Assembly: GCA_947364395.1 (NCBI GenBank)
Contig: CANASS010000008.1
Location: forward strand, 1 to 56,890
Source of the DNA: an uncultured bacterium
GTDB taxonomy: Bacteria > Bacillota > Clostridia > Oscillospirales > Oscillospiraceae
Length of the DNA stretch: 56,890 nt
Reading direction: 5' to 3'
Shown here: positions 7,682 to 16,129 of the stretch, in pieces
Position numbering within the stretch: position 1 is the first letter of the stretch
Layout of the letters: each line of letters begins with the position of its first letter
Position numbers and translations under genes: made by a program
The notes under the pieces: generated by a model
Seen by the model: only the letters and a program-made list of their open reading frames with translations
The model's database searches: none
What the model was told of the DNA's origin: nothing

Positions 7682-8848
7682 TCAGATGACCCGCATGCGG
7701 ATAACGCCGGGCACCCTCCGGATATCCTCGATGACCGTTTCGTCCACCTTGGAGCCCGCGTCCACCATGGTGTAGGCGTACTCCCCCTTGGACTTGTTGG
7801 TCATGTTTTCCACATTGACCCCGTCCTGGGACAGCTGGGTGGTGATATTGGCGATGACGGCGGGGACGTTGCGGTGGATGACGCACAGCCGCTGAACGCC
7901 GGACCGCTCCATGATCACGTTGGGGAAGTTGACGGAGTTTTTGATGTTGCCGTTTTCCAGAAAGTCCCGGAGCTCATTGGCGGCCATGACGGCGCAGTTG
8001 TCCTCGCTCTCGGGGGTGGAGGCCCCCAGGTGGGGGATGGCCACCACACCCTCCCCCAGGGTGATTTCATTGTCCGGGAAGTCGGTGACGTACCGGGCGG
8101 CCTTGCCCGACTTCAGGGCAGCTATAATATCAGCGTTGTTCACCAGCCCGCCCCGGGCCATATTGATGATCCGAACCCCGTCCTTCATCTTGGACAGGGC
8201 GGCGGCGTTGACGGTGTCCTTGGTGGAGTCCATATAGGGCAGGTGGAGGGTGATATAGTCGGAGTTGGCGAACAGGGCGTCCAGCTCCTTCACCACCTTG
8301 ATGTGCCGGTCCAGCCGCAGGGCGGCGTCCACCGACAGGTAGGGGTCGTAGCCGTACACGTCCATCCCCAGGGACAGGCCGATGTTGGCCACCAGTGCCC
8401 CGATGGCCCCCAGGCCCACCACGCCCAGGGTCTTGCGGTACACCTCGGGGCCCACAAAGGCGGATTTGCCCTTTTCCACGGCGGCGGCCACGTCCACGCC
8501 GGGGGTGCGGGCCTGCTCCTTCACCCACTGGGCGCCGCCGATGATGTCCCGGGAGGCCAGCAGCATGGCGCACAGTACCAGCTCCTTCACCGCGTTGGCG
8601 TTGGCGCCGGGGGTGTTGAACACCACGATGCCCGACTCGGAGCAGCGTTCGACAGGGATATTGTTGACGCCCGCCCCCGCCCGGGCAATGGCCCACAGAT
8701 TCTCGGGGAACACGTAGTCGTGGAGCTTGGCGGAGCGGACCAGGATGGCGTCCTCGTTCTCCACGCCGTCGCCGACGGCGTAGTTTTCTGCGGGCAGGCG
8801 CTCCAGACCCACCGCCGCGATTTTGTTCATGGTTTTGATATTGAACAT
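7682..8848 (-). CDS. serA: D-3-phosphoglycerate dehydrogenase
   Basis: A 388-residue NAD-dependent dehydrogenase for the first step of serine synthesis (3-phosphoglycerate to 3-phosphohydroxypyruvate). The Rossmann signature is GVVGLGAIGALVAN near residue 145, the catalytic Arg and Glu regions are present (NMARGGLVNN), and the His is in IPHLGASTPESE. A C-terminal ACT domain (about 75 residues from VPAVIANITTQL) is the likely serine-binding allosteric module, giving the short ACT-containing type. The ATG at 8848 has GAGGTG at good spacing; a GTG three codons upstream would overlap that site. It is third in an operon after serC and a DUF1963 gene. Confidence 0.95.
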   Translation of the reverse strand: MFNIKTMNKIAAVGLERLPAENYAVGDGVENEDAILVRSAKLHDYVFPENLWAIARAGAGVNNIPVERCSESGIVVFNTPGANANAVKELVLCAMLLASRDIIGGAQWVKEQARTPGVDVAAAVEKGKSAFVGPEVYRKTLGVVGLGAIGALVANIGLSLGMDVYGYDPYLSVDAALRLDRHIKVVKELDALFANSDYITLHLPYMDSTKDTVNAAALSKMKDGVRIINMARGGLVNNADIIAALKSGKAARYVTDFPDNEITLGEGVVAIPHLGASTPESEDNCAVMAANELRDFLENGNIKNSVNFPNVIMERSGVQRLCVIHRNVPAVIANITTQLSQDGVNVENMTNKSKGEYAYTMVDAGSKVDETVIEDIRRVPGVIRMRVI

Positions 8849-8875
8849 GGTTTTCACCTCATTTTTAATAAACGC

Positions 8876-9772
8876 TCAGCAGCAATCCCAGTTATAGCAC
8901 ACCCGAGAGAAGTCCCGGCGGCACAGGGCTTCCCGGCTGATGAAGAAGTTTGCCACACCGCAGTCGCCCCAAAGAACTAAGTCCCCCACCTCTTTGTTCC
9001 CGTCGCTGTCCAGCTGGAACAGCAGCACGTCCAGATCATCGTACTGCCCCGGCCGAGGGTCGGACTGGGTAAAATAGGGATAGCCCCCCAGTTGATGATA
9101 CGTGGATTCCCAGCCGGGCTGGTAGGTCACGTCATAATCACGCAGCCGTTCAGCAACCAGCTTGTGCATATCCCAGGTGCCCTTGATAGGGATATCCGGG
9201 CGCAGAGTATTCCACTTTCCGGCGAACAATAGGTCAAAGCGCGGGTCCGCTTCGTTCATCCCCTGCTCCACTGGGGCGGAGAGGACAATGCGGCAGTTTC
9301 GCGCCACCGGGAACCAGTCCTCCGCATCCGCCGGCTTAGGCGGGCGCTTGGCCTCCACCTCCTCTGCCGTGACGGTGGAATCCACAATTTCGTGGTAGAG
9401 CACCCGAAAACCTGTTTGGGCCGTCTGGTCGTCGAAGCTCATCCCGGACACATCATCCAACCCAATGAAAAATTGCAGCAACCCCGTTGTGGGAAAATCG
9501 GGCAGGCCGCACAGCGACCCGCAGTCCACCTGGGCCAGCAGTCCAAGTGCGCCTCTCTTGGCGTCCAGCGGCCAGGGCATATCGTGGGGCAGATAGGGCG
9601 TGCCCCCCGCCTTGCTCCCGAAGATACCCGGCTCTCCCGGTTCCAGCGTGAAGCGGACGGCGGGGCGGTGGTGCTCGGTGTGGATCTCCGCCGTAATCCT
9701 CCGGGCCAGCTCATACACCTCACGGGCATTTTTCCGGGCCCGTTCATTGTTCTCCAGCAGTTTATCCGCCAT
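8876..9772 (-). CDS. DUF1963 (YwqG-like) protein
   Basis: A 298-residue cytosolic protein matching the YwqG/DUF1963 family in its recurring features: GSKAGGTPYLP near the start, an L(L)AQVD block, GLLQFFIG, YHQLGGYPYFTQSDPR, and LLFQLDSD followed by WGDCGVANFFIS at the C-terminus. The family's biochemical role is unknown. The ATG follows the serC stop by one base (TGA-T-ATG) with no strong ribosome site, which implies translational coupling. Its insertion between serC and serA is unusual and may hint at a link with serine metabolism, but that is inference only. Confidence 0.85.
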   Translation of the reverse strand: MADKLLENNERARKNAREVYELARRITAEIHTEHHRPAVRFTLEPGEPGIFGSKAGGTPYLPHDMPWPLDAKRGALGLLAQVDCGSLCGLPDFPTTGLLQFFIGLDDVSGMSFDDQTAQTGFRVLYHEIVDSTVTAEEVEAKRPPKPADAEDWFPVARNCRIVLSAPVEQGMNEADPRFDLLFAGKWNTLRPDIPIKGTWDMHKLVAERLRDYDVTYQPGWESTYHQLGGYPYFTQSDPRPGQYDDLDVLLFQLDSDGNKEVGDLVLWGDCGVANFFISREALCRRDFSRVCYNWDCC

Positions 9773-9773
9773 A

Positions 9774-10859
9774 TCAGTTAGCTTTGTCGAATGTCCGGAT
9801 GAAGTCCGCCAGCTTCTCCACGCCCTCCACAGGCATGGCGTTGTAGATGGACGCCCGCATACCGCCCACGTTCCGGTGGCCCTTCAGGTTGGTGAACCCG
9901 GCCTCTGCGGCCTCCTTGACGAACTTGGCGTCCAGCTCCTCGCTGGCGGAGCGGAAGGTGACGTTCATGTCGGACCGGCTGGCCTTCTCCGCCGCGCAGG
10001 TGAACAGTTTGGAGCTGTCCAGCACATCGTACAGCAGGGCGGCCTTGCTGTGCTTGATCTTCTCCATGCCTTCCACGCCGCCCTTGGAGTCCAGCCACTC
10101 CAGCACCAGCCCCAGCATGTAGATGCACCAGCAGGGGGGCGTGTTGTACATGGAGTCCTTGTCGATCATGGACTGATAGCTCATCATCAGCGGGGTGTAG
10201 GGCAGCTCATGGCCCGCCAGGTCCTCCCGGACCACGGCGATGGTGAGCCCCGCCGGAGCCAGGTTCTTCTGGGCCCCGCCGAAGATGATCCCATATTTGG
10301 ACACGTCCACCGGCCGGGACAGGAAGTTGGAGGACATGTCGCACACGATGGGCACATCTCCGGTGTCGGGCACGTACTGCCACTCGGTGCCGTAGATGGT
10401 GTTGTTGGCGCAGTAGTAGAAGTAGCTGGCCTGGGGGTCCAGCTTCAGCTGGTCCTGCTGGGGGATGTAGGTGTGGTTTCTGTCCCCGCTGGAGGCGGCC
10501 AGGCTGATATCGCCGTACTTCTTGGCCTCTTTATAGGCCACATTGGCGAAGTTGCCGGTGACGGCGTAGTCCGCCCTGCCGGTTTTGCCGATGAGGTTCA
10601 GGGGGACCATGGAGAACTGGCTGGAGGCCCCGCCCTGCAAAAACAGCACCTTATAGTTGTCGGGCACATGGAGCAGCCGGATGAAATTGGCCTTGGTGTC
10701 GTCAAAGATCTTCTGGAACACCTTGGAGCGGTGGCTCATCTCCATCACGGACATGCCGGAGCCCTGGTAGTTGGTGATTTCGCGCCCCGCCCGCTCCAGC
10801 ACCTCCAAAGGCAGCATGGACGGACCGGCGGAGAAGTTGTAAACGCGCTGAGTTCCCAT
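9774..10859 (-). CDS. serC: phosphoserine aminotransferase
   Basis: A 361-residue PLP enzyme converting 3-phosphohydroxypyruvate and glutamate to phosphoserine and 2-oxoglutarate. It begins RVYNFSAGPSMLPLEVLERA, the class-V hallmark, has the cofactor-binding GGASSQFSM motif and the PLP-binding lysine in GGAQKNLAPAG near residue 197, and ends with GGMRASIYNAMP. Length is normal. The start is fixed by AAGGAGGAAGAG before the ATG. It heads the serC-DUF1963-serA operon from a consensus promoter. No phosphoserine phosphatase gene is nearby. Confidence 0.96.
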   Translation of the reverse strand: MGTQRVYNFSAGPSMLPLEVLERAGREITNYQGSGMSVMEMSHRSKVFQKIFDDTKANFIRLLHVPDNYKVLFLQGGASSQFSMVPLNLIGKTGRADYAVTGNFANVAYKEAKKYGDISLAASSGDRNHTYIPQQDQLKLDPQASYFYYCANNTIYGTEWQYVPDTGDVPIVCDMSSNFLSRPVDVSKYGIIFGGAQKNLAPAGLTIAVVREDLAGHELPYTPLMMSYQSMIDKDSMYNTPPCWCIYMLGLVLEWLDSKGGVEGMEKIKHSKAALLYDVLDSSKLFTCAAEKASRSDMNVTFRSASEELDAKFVKEAAEAGFTNLKGHRNVGGMRASIYNAMPVEGVEKLADFIRTFDKAN

Positions 10860-10911
10860 ATCTCTTCCTCCTTAGAAACGGCTTGAATTTTAATACTTTA
10901 GCGTATTATAC

Positions 10912-10940
10912 ATTATATGTTTCACCCGCCCCACTGTCAA
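10912..10940 (-). promoter_or_regulatory. serC operon promoter
   Basis: Consensus sigma-A elements on the minus strand: TTGACA (10935-10940), 17-base spacer, TATAAT (10912-10917). No T-box or riboswitch signature is visible in the roughly 50-base leader. Confidence 0.85.
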
Positions 10941-10954
10941 TCACCAGAAAGGCC

Positions 10955-10983
10955 AAAAAAGCCCCCCTTGACAGGGGGGCTTT
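10955..10983 (-). terminator. terminator of the metal-efflux operon
   Basis: A 10-bp stem (10958-10967 with 10974-10983, loop TTGACA) is followed by a run of six Ts on the minus strand (complement of 10955-10960). It lies about 190 bases beyond the ATPase stop, after repeat copy A. Confidence 0.8.
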
Positions 10984-11054
10984 GTATATTCTGATACGAA
11001 GAGGACCCGTTGCACTACTGTCACGCGCTCGCCTGTCCGCAGCCCGCGGCTTTC

Positions 11055-11155
11055 GTCGGGGCAAGCTGCATATCGCTCATTTCCGCCTGTGGCGGAAAAT
11101 CGCTCATTCCGCTGGCCCTCCTCTCCCCACGAAAGCGGAAGGCGCTTTCGTGGGG
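11055..11155 (-). repeat. 3'-UTR repeat, copy A
   Basis: Positions 11055-11114 match 13161-13220 at 57 of 60 bases. Beside this, on the gene-proximal side, is a perfect 12-bp hairpin (11125-11136 with 11144-11155) whose stem sequence differs from copy B while the pairing is kept. The conserved block contains a duplicated ATCGCTCATT around a small TCCGC/GCGGA hairpin. It lies directly downstream of the P-type ATPase stop. Confidence 0.85.
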
Positions 11156-11168
11156 CCCCCGTAATAGC

Positions 11169-13121
11169 TCACACCTTGGTTTTCAGCATCCGGGTGGCGT
11201 TCAAAATGGCGATGACGGCCACCCCCACATCGGCGAACACCGCCCCCCACATGGTGGTCCGGCCCGCCGCCCCCAGAATGAGGAACAGGGCCTTTACCCC
11301 CAGGGCAAACACGATGTTCTCCTTCACGATGCGCATACATTTATGGGCCGTGTCCATGGCCCGCGCCAGCTTGGCCGGGTCGTCGTCCATGAGCACCACG
11401 TCGGCGGCCTCGATGGCGGCGTCGGAGCCCATGGCCCCCATGGCGATGCCCACGTCAGCCCGGCTGAGCACCGGGGCGTCGTTCACCCCGTCGCCCACGT
11501 AGGCCAGCACGCCCTTGGGGCTCTTGCGGGAGAGCAGGTCCTCCAGCCGGTCCACCTTGTCCCCGGGGAGCAGCTGGGCGTGGACCTCATCCAGCCCCAG
11601 CTCCTGCGCCACGGCCTGGCCCACCGTCTGGCTGTCCCCGGTGAGCATGACGGTGCGGATGCCCCGGTCCTTGAGGGCCTTGACGGCGGCGGGGGCGGTG
11701 GGCTTCACCCGGTCGGCGATGACGGCGCAGCCCAGATACGTTCCCTCCCGGGCCACGTGGACCAGGGTGCCTGCCTGATTACAGGGCTGGAAGTCCACCC
11801 CCTCTTTTTTCATCAGCTTCCCGCTGCCCGCCAGCACCCGCCTGCCGTCCACCAGGGCGGACACGCCGTAGCCGGGGAGCTCCTCCACGCCGGTCACCCG
11901 GCCGGGGTCGGTTTCTCCGCCCAAGGCCCTGCGCAGGGACTGGGCGATGGGGTGGCCGGAGTGGCGTTCCGCCAAGGCGGCGCACTCCAGCAGCTCCCGC
12001 TCCGTCACACCGGGAGCGGGGACCAGGGTGGACAGCTCAAAGACCCCCTGGGTCAGGGTGCCCGTCTTGTCGAACACCACCGTTTCGGTTTTAGCCAGCA
12101 GCTCCAGGTAGTTGCCCCCCTTCACCAGGATGCCCTGGGCGGAGGCCCCGCCGATGCCCCCGAAGAAGGACAGGGGAATGGAGATCACCAGGGCGCAGGG
12201 GCAGGAGATCACCAGGAAGGTGAGGGCCCGGTGGACCCAGACGGACCAGTCCCCAGTGACAAGAGAGGGGATCACCGCCAGGGCCAGGGCGGCGAACACC
12301 ACGGCGGGGGTGTAGTATTTGGCGAACCGGGTGATGAAGTTTTCCGCCTTGGCCTTCTTGGAGGCGGCGTTTTCCACCAAATCCAGGATCTTGGCCACGG
12401 TGGACTGGCCAAATTCCTTGGTGACCCGGACCTTCAGCAGCCCGGTGATGTTGACGCAGCCAGACAGCAGCTCCCCGCCCACGGCCACGTCCCGGGGGGC
12501 GGACTCGCCGGTGAGGGCGGCGGTGTTCAGGGAGGACGCCCCCTCAATGACCACGCCGTCCAGGGGAACCTTTTCCCCGGGACGGACGACGATGGTTTCG
12601 CCCACCGCCACCTCCTCGGGGTCCACCTCTAAAATCTGCCCGTCCCGCTCCACGTTGGCCACGTCGGGCCGGATGTCCATGAGCTGGGCGATGGAGCGCC
12701 GGGACTTGCCAACGGCATAGCTCTGGAACAGCTCGCCCACCTGATAGAACAGCATGACCCCCACAGCCTCGGAGTACTCTCCCAGTACCAGCGCGCCGAC
12801 GGTGGCCACGCACATGAGAAAGTTCTCGTCGAAAATCTGCCCGTGGCCGATGTTGCGGATGGCCTTCCAGAGGATGTCCCAGCCGATGATGAGGTAGGGG
12901 ATGAGGTAGAGCCACCACAGGCGCAGCAAATAAACGACTGTCCCATTCCCGGCGGCATCCTGGGCGGGACGCGCCTCAAACAAAAACGGGACCGCCAGCG
13001 GGGGCCTGTTTTCCCCCAAATAGAAATATCCCCCGTCCATACGGTTTAACAGCACCGCAGCGATCAGCAGCACCGCCGCCACAATGATACGGATCAGCGT
13101 CTTTTTTTGCTTCCTGGTCAT
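11169..13121 (-). CDS. heavy-metal P1B-type ATPase (Zn/Cd/Pb type), no N-terminal HMA domain
   Basis: A 650-residue metal-exporting ATPase. Visible motifs in order: membrane segments from residue 10, an actuator LTGESAP, the intramembrane metal site SCPCALVIS, phosphorylation motif DKTGTLT, HSGHP (the P1B-specific HP motif), MLTGDSQT and the hinge GDGVNDAPVL. CPC with the DxG near the C-terminus (FADVGVAVIAILNATRML) fits Zn/Cd/Pb exporters of the CadA/ZntA group. It lacks the usual N-terminal HMA metal-binding domain, which is instead a separate gene at 13901-14113 of the same operon. The start has TAGGAG upstream. Expression should be metal-induced via the ArsR-family gene at 14195. Confidence 0.93.
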   Translation of the reverse strand: MTRKQKKTLIRIIVAAVLLIAAVLLNRMDGGYFYLGENRPPLAVPFLFEARPAQDAAGNGTVVYLLRLWWLYLIPYLIIGWDILWKAIRNIGHGQIFDENFLMCVATVGALVLGEYSEAVGVMLFYQVGELFQSYAVGKSRRSIAQLMDIRPDVANVERDGQILEVDPEEVAVGETIVVRPGEKVPLDGVVIEGASSLNTAALTGESAPRDVAVGGELLSGCVNITGLLKVRVTKEFGQSTVAKILDLVENAASKKAKAENFITRFAKYYTPAVVFAALALAVIPSLVTGDWSVWVHRALTFLVISCPCALVISIPLSFFGGIGGASAQGILVKGGNYLELLAKTETVVFDKTGTLTQGVFELSTLVPAPGVTERELLECAALAERHSGHPIAQSLRRALGGETDPGRVTGVEELPGYGVSALVDGRRVLAGSGKLMKKEGVDFQPCNQAGTLVHVAREGTYLGCAVIADRVKPTAPAAVKALKDRGIRTVMLTGDSQTVGQAVAQELGLDEVHAQLLPGDKVDRLEDLLSRKSPKGVLAYVGDGVNDAPVLSRADVGIAMGAMGSDAAIEAADVVLMDDDPAKLARAMDTAHKCMRIVKENIVFALGVKALFLILGAAGRTTMWGAVFADVGVAVIAILNATRMLKTKV

Positions 13122-13160
13122 AATAAATCAACTCCTATCGCGGATGTACAGTCCGCTGTT

Positions 13161-13261
13161 GTCGGGACAAGCTGCATATCGCTCATTTCCGCCTGCGGCG
13201 AAAAATCGCTCATTCCGCTGCCCCTTCTCGCCCCACAAAGCCAAAGGGCGGCTTTGCGGGG
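13161..13261 (-). repeat. 3'-UTR repeat, copy B
   Basis: The second copy of the repeat at 11055-11155. The 60-base block (13161-13220) is followed by a hairpin with arms 13231-13242 and 13250-13261 (12 bp, one G-T pair). It lies about 30 bases beyond the methyltransferase stop, inside the operon and upstream of the ATPase gene, in the same orientation relative to its upstream gene as copy A. Confidence 0.85.
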
Positions 13262-13289
13262 CCCCAAAAGAGCCGTTACCTGCAACGGC

Positions 13290-13904
13290 TCAGCACTTTT
13301 CCAGTATCCCGATCCCCTCGGGCACGCCGCCGGGAATGACCTCCAGCGCCACCGGGGCCAGCTTCAGGCGCTCCAAAAATTCCCGGTAAGTCTCCGAGGT
13401 AAAAGCGTGCTCGTAGTGAAAGCCCACGCCCTGATAAATCTTAATCATGGCCCCGTAGGCCGTCCCCGCCTTTCCCTGAAGGTAGGTGGGCAGGATGAGC
13501 CTGCCTCCGGGGGCAACGACCCGCCACAGCTCCCGGACAGCGGGTTCCGGGTCCGGAAGCAGGTGGAGCACGTTGGCGGCAATCACCGCGTCAAAGCTCC
13601 CGTCCGGGTCGGGCAGGGCGGTGATGTCCCGGCGGGCAAAGCTCACGTTGGACAGCCCCCGCTTTTGGACCTTTTTCCGGGCCCGGGCCAGCATGGCTTC
13701 CGACTGGTCGGTACACAGCACCGAGCCCGCCCGTTTCGCCGCGGCCAGGGAAAACTCCCCCGTCCCGGCGGCGCAGTCCAGTACCCGGGCTCCGGCGGGA
13801 ATCAGTTCCCCTGCACGGGTCCTGGCGGCGTCGTTTACCTTCCGGTTGCTCCACTCAAACAGGTCGTACAGTCCGGCGGCCCGGTCCCAGAAGGTCCGGC
13901 TCAC
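13290..13904 (-). CDS. class I SAM-dependent methyltransferase
   Basis: A 204-residue Rossmann-fold methyltransferase. Motif I is VLDCAAGTGEFS near residue 42, the acidic residue after strand 2 is in LCTDQSEAML, and motif IV is FDAVIAANVLHLLPDPE. The substrate is unknown; the family includes UbiE-like and small-molecule methyltransferases. A GTG start overlaps the stop of the HMA gene by four bases (GTGA), so it is coupled to the metal operon. Placement between a metallochaperone and a metal ATPase suggests a metal or metalloid-linked role, but arsenite methyltransferase cysteines are not evident. Confidence 0.85.
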   Translation of the reverse strand: MSRTFWDRAAGLYDLFEWSNRKVNDAARTRAGELIPAGARVLDCAAGTGEFSLAAAKRAGSVLCTDQSEAMLARARKKVQKRGLSNVSFARRDITALPDPDGSFDAVIAANVLHLLPDPEPAVRELWRVVAPGGRLILPTYLQGKAGTAYGAMIKIYQGVGFHYEHAFTSETYREFLERLKLAPVALEVIPGGVPEGIGILEKC

Positions 13905-14113
13905 AGCACGATCTCACAGTCGGGCTCCACCCGGCGGCAGACCTTTACCACGTCCTTCATGACGGCGTCCACGTCCTCCGCCTCGATGGTCATTTTCTGG
14001 GTGAGAAAGCTGACGGTGGCACCGGTAACGCCGGGGAGCTTCTTAATGGCGTCCTCCATTTTCGCGGCGCAGTTGGCACAGTCCAAGTCGATGAGCTTGA
14101 AAGTCTTTTTCAT
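13901..14113 (-). CDS. stand-alone heavy-metal-associated (HMA) domain protein
   Basis: A 70-residue ferredoxin-like metal-binding domain with the motif DLDCANCAAKMEDAI, whose CxxC pair binds soft or borderline metal ions. The preceding Asp (DLDCANCA) is typical of the Zn/Cd-type HMA domains rather than copper chaperones, which usually have MxCxxC. It is probably the N-terminal domain of the P-type ATPase at 11169 encoded separately, delivering metal or sensing it for the pump. The start is supported by AAAGGATG. It follows the ArsR regulator and overlaps the methyltransferase start. Confidence 0.9.
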   Translation of the reverse strand: MKKTFKLIDLDCANCAAKMEDAIKKLPGVTGATVSFLTQKMTIEAEDVDAVMKDVVKVCRRVEPDCEIVL

Positions 14114-14149
14114 GGTGATTCATCCTTTCCAAAATAATACGCGGGGGCC

Positions 14150-14190
14150 CTGCTTTTTTCTTTCAAGAAAAAGGAACAAAACATTCGGTT
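14150..14190 (-). repeat. solo copy of CTTTTTCTTGAAAGAAAAAG-type hairpin
   Basis: An AT-rich hairpin (TTTTTTCTTTCAAGAAAAA) followed by GGAAC, just downstream of the ArsR gene stop. It matches the hairpin core of the paired elements at 16130-16385 and 44037-44283 but lacks the adjoining AAAAGAACTTTT block. Confidence 0.65.
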
Positions 14191-14194
14191 CGCG

Positions 14195-14557
14195 CTACTC
14201 GTTCACATGCTCCATCCCTTGGGCGATGATCTTGCGCACGTGGCCGTCGGCCAGGGAGTAAAACACAGTTTTCCCCTCCCGGCGGAACTTTACCAGCCGG
14301 CTTCCCTTCAGCACCCGCAGCTGGTGGGACACCGCCGACTGGGTGAGCCCCAGCAGCTTGGAGATGTCGCACACACACAGCTCCGCTTCAAACAGGGCGT
14401 AGAGGATTTTGATCCGGGTGGAGTCGCCGAACACCTTGAACAGCTCCGCCAGGTCGTAAAGGGTCTCGTCACCGGGCATCCCGCCCAGCACCTGCCGCAC
14501 CGTGTCCTCGTGGACGAAGAGACAGCCGCAGCGCTCGATCTCATTGGGTCCCGTCAT
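14195..14557 (-). CDS. ArsR/SmtB-family metal-sensing repressor (CadC/CzrA-like)
   Basis: A 120-residue winged-helix repressor. The recognition region is LTQSAVSHQLRVLKGSRLV. Two metal sites are visible: an alpha3N-type site with ELCVCD plus N-terminal cysteines (ERCGCLF), and an alpha5-type site DGHVRKIIAQGMEHVNE, whose Asp, His, His and Glu occupy positions comparable to CzrA ligands with Glu replacing the last His. This combination resembles CadC, which responds to Cd, Pb and Zn. The start has AAAGGAG. It heads the operon with the HMA protein, methyltransferase and ATPase, and the promoter overlaps a palindromic operator. Confidence 0.92.
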   Translation of the reverse strand: MTGPNEIERCGCLFVHEDTVRQVLGGMPGDETLYDLAELFKVFGDSTRIKILYALFEAELCVCDISKLLGLTQSAVSHQLRVLKGSRLVKFRREGKTVFYSLADGHVRKIIAQGMEHVNE

Positions 14558-14579
14558 AGGCGCGCTCCTTTCTTCAAAC

Positions 14580-14630
14580 TAATATATGAACAACTGCTCA
14601 TATGTTAGCGCAAAACTCTCTGATTGTCAA
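14580..14630 (-). promoter_or_regulatory. ArsR-controlled promoter and operator
   Basis: Minus-strand TTGACA (14625-14630), 17-base spacer, TAACAT (14602-14607). The -10 overlaps an inverted repeat at 14580-14607 (core ATATGA...TCATAT, 11 of 14 positions paired), closely like SmtB/CadC-type operators. Metal binding to the repressor should release it. Confidence 0.8.
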
Positions 14631-14774
14631 GAGGGAAAAGAAAAAATTTTTAAGGGTTTGAGCCGCGAGAAAACCTGCCTCCCGCTCCAAAGAAAGTTTT
14701 TCCGCGCTAAAGCAGGAAAGCTTCAAATCCGCCGTTTTTCCCGCCGCCGGAGGGACCGGGGCAGGAACTCCCTC

Positions 14775-14803
14775 TTGCTTTTTCCCCAAAAGTATGGTAT
14801 ATA
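14775..14803 (+). promoter_or_regulatory. promoter of the CorC-like gene
   Basis: TTGCTT (14775-14780), 17-base spacer, TATATA (14798-14803), about 55 bases upstream of the ATG at 14863. Confidence 0.65.
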
Positions 14804-14862
14804 TTTTGCAATACCTTATAAAAGGTAAATCTTTACTTATTTTAGGAGTTGATTTTGTCCCC

Positions 14863-16125
14863 ATGGACCCTGACAGTATGATACTGCTGGCCGTGCTGGT
14901 GCTGATGGTGGTCATGTCCGGCTACTTTTCCGCCACTGAAACGGCCTTCACCTCCCTGAACCGCATCCGCCTGAAGAGCCGCGCCGACAACGGCGACAAA
15001 AAGGCGGAAAAAACCCTGGCCCTGGCGGAGGACTACGACAAGCTGCTGTCCACCATCCTCATCGGCAACAACATCGTCAACAACGTGGCCGCCACCCTGT
15101 CCACCCTGCTGTTCATCAAGCTCATCGACGAGGTGAACGGTCCGGCGGTCTCCACCTTGGTGCTCACAGTGGTGGTGCTGATCTTTGGCGAGGTCTCTCC
15201 CAAGAGCCTGGCCAAGGAGTCCCCCGAGGCCTTCGCCATGTTCTCCGCGCCCCTGCTGCGGCTGTTCATGGCGCTGCTCACCCCGCTGAACTTCTTGTTC
15301 GGCCTTTGGAAGAAGCTGCTGAGCAGGCTGTTCCACAAGTCGGAGGACGAGGGCATCACCGACGAGGAGCTGGTCACCATGGTGGAGGAGGCGGAGGACC
15401 AGGGCGGCCTGGACCGGGAGGAGAGTCAATTGATCCGCTCCGCCATCCGCTTTGACGACCTGGAGGCCGGGGACATCCTCACCCCCCGGGTGGACGTGAT
15501 CGCCGTGGAGGACGTGTCCTCCCTGGCGGAGGTGGCGGCGGTATTTGCCGCCGAGGGCTATTCCCGCCTGCCGGTGTACCATGAGAGCATTGACGACATC
15601 GTGGGGGTGATCCACCAAAAGGACCTGTTCTCCGCCCGCTACCACGGCCGGGACCAGCTGTCCCCCCTGGTGCGGCCGGTGCTCCACATCACCTCGGGGA
15701 CGAAGATTGACGACCTCATGCGCCAGTTCCAGCGCACCAAGACCCAGATGGCGGTGGTGGTGGACGAGTACGGCGGCACCGAGGGCATCCTCACCATGGA
15801 GGACATTGTGGAGGAGCTGGTGGGCGAGATCTGGGACGAGCACGACGAGGTGGTGGAGCAGTTCCGCAAGCAGCCCGACGGAAGCTATCTCATCGCCTGC
15901 TCCGCCGATCTGGACGATATGTACGAGCTGTTTCAGCTCACCGGCGAGTGCGACGCGGCCACCGTGTCCGGCTGGGTGCTGGAGGAGCTGGGCCGGGTTC
16001 CCGAGCCGGGGGACCACTTTGTGTGGGAGAACCTGGACGTCACCGTCACCCGGGCCGAGCACCACCGGGTGCTGGAGATCAAAGTGGTGGTCCTGCCTGC
16101 ACAGGAGGAGGAAGGGGCCTCATAA
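14863..16125 (+). CDS. CorC/HlyC-family membrane protein (CNNM domain, CBS pair)
   Basis: A 420-residue protein with an N-terminal CNNM/DUF21 membrane domain (segments around residues 5-25, 60-85, 90-115, 120-145; motif SGYFSATETAFTSLNRIRLKSRA), a CBS pair (LTPRVDVIAV... and DLMRQFQRTKTQMAVVVDEYGG) and a C-terminal CorC_HlyC transporter-associated domain (about 75 residues from DGSYLIACSADL). Relatives are linked to Mg efflux or Co/Mg homeostasis. The ATG at 14863 is chosen; AGGAG lies 14 bases upstream, a long spacing, and a longer frame from 14794 has no ribosome site. It ends in the convergent gap with the YfhO gene. Confidence 0.9.
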   Translation: MDPDSMILLAVLVLMVVMSGYFSATETAFTSLNRIRLKSRADNGDKKAEKTLALAEDYDKLLSTILIGNNIVNNVAATLSTLLFIKLIDEVNGPAVSTLVLTVVVLIFGEVSPKSLAKESPEAFAMFSAPLLRLFMALLTPLNFLFGLWKKLLSRLFHKSEDEGITDEELVTMVEEAEDQGGLDREESQLIRSAIRFDDLEAGDILTPRVDVIAVEDVSSLAEVAAVFAAEGYSRLPVYHESIDDIVGVIHQKDLFSARYHGRDQLSPLVRPVLHITSGTKIDDLMRQFQRTKTQMAVVVDEYGGTEGILTMEDIVEELVGEIWDEHDEVVEQFRKQPDGSYLIACSADLDDMYELFQLTGECDAATVSGWVLEELGRVPEPGDHFVWENLDVTVTRAEHHRVLEIKVVVLPAQEEEGAS

Positions 16126-16129
16126 GGCC

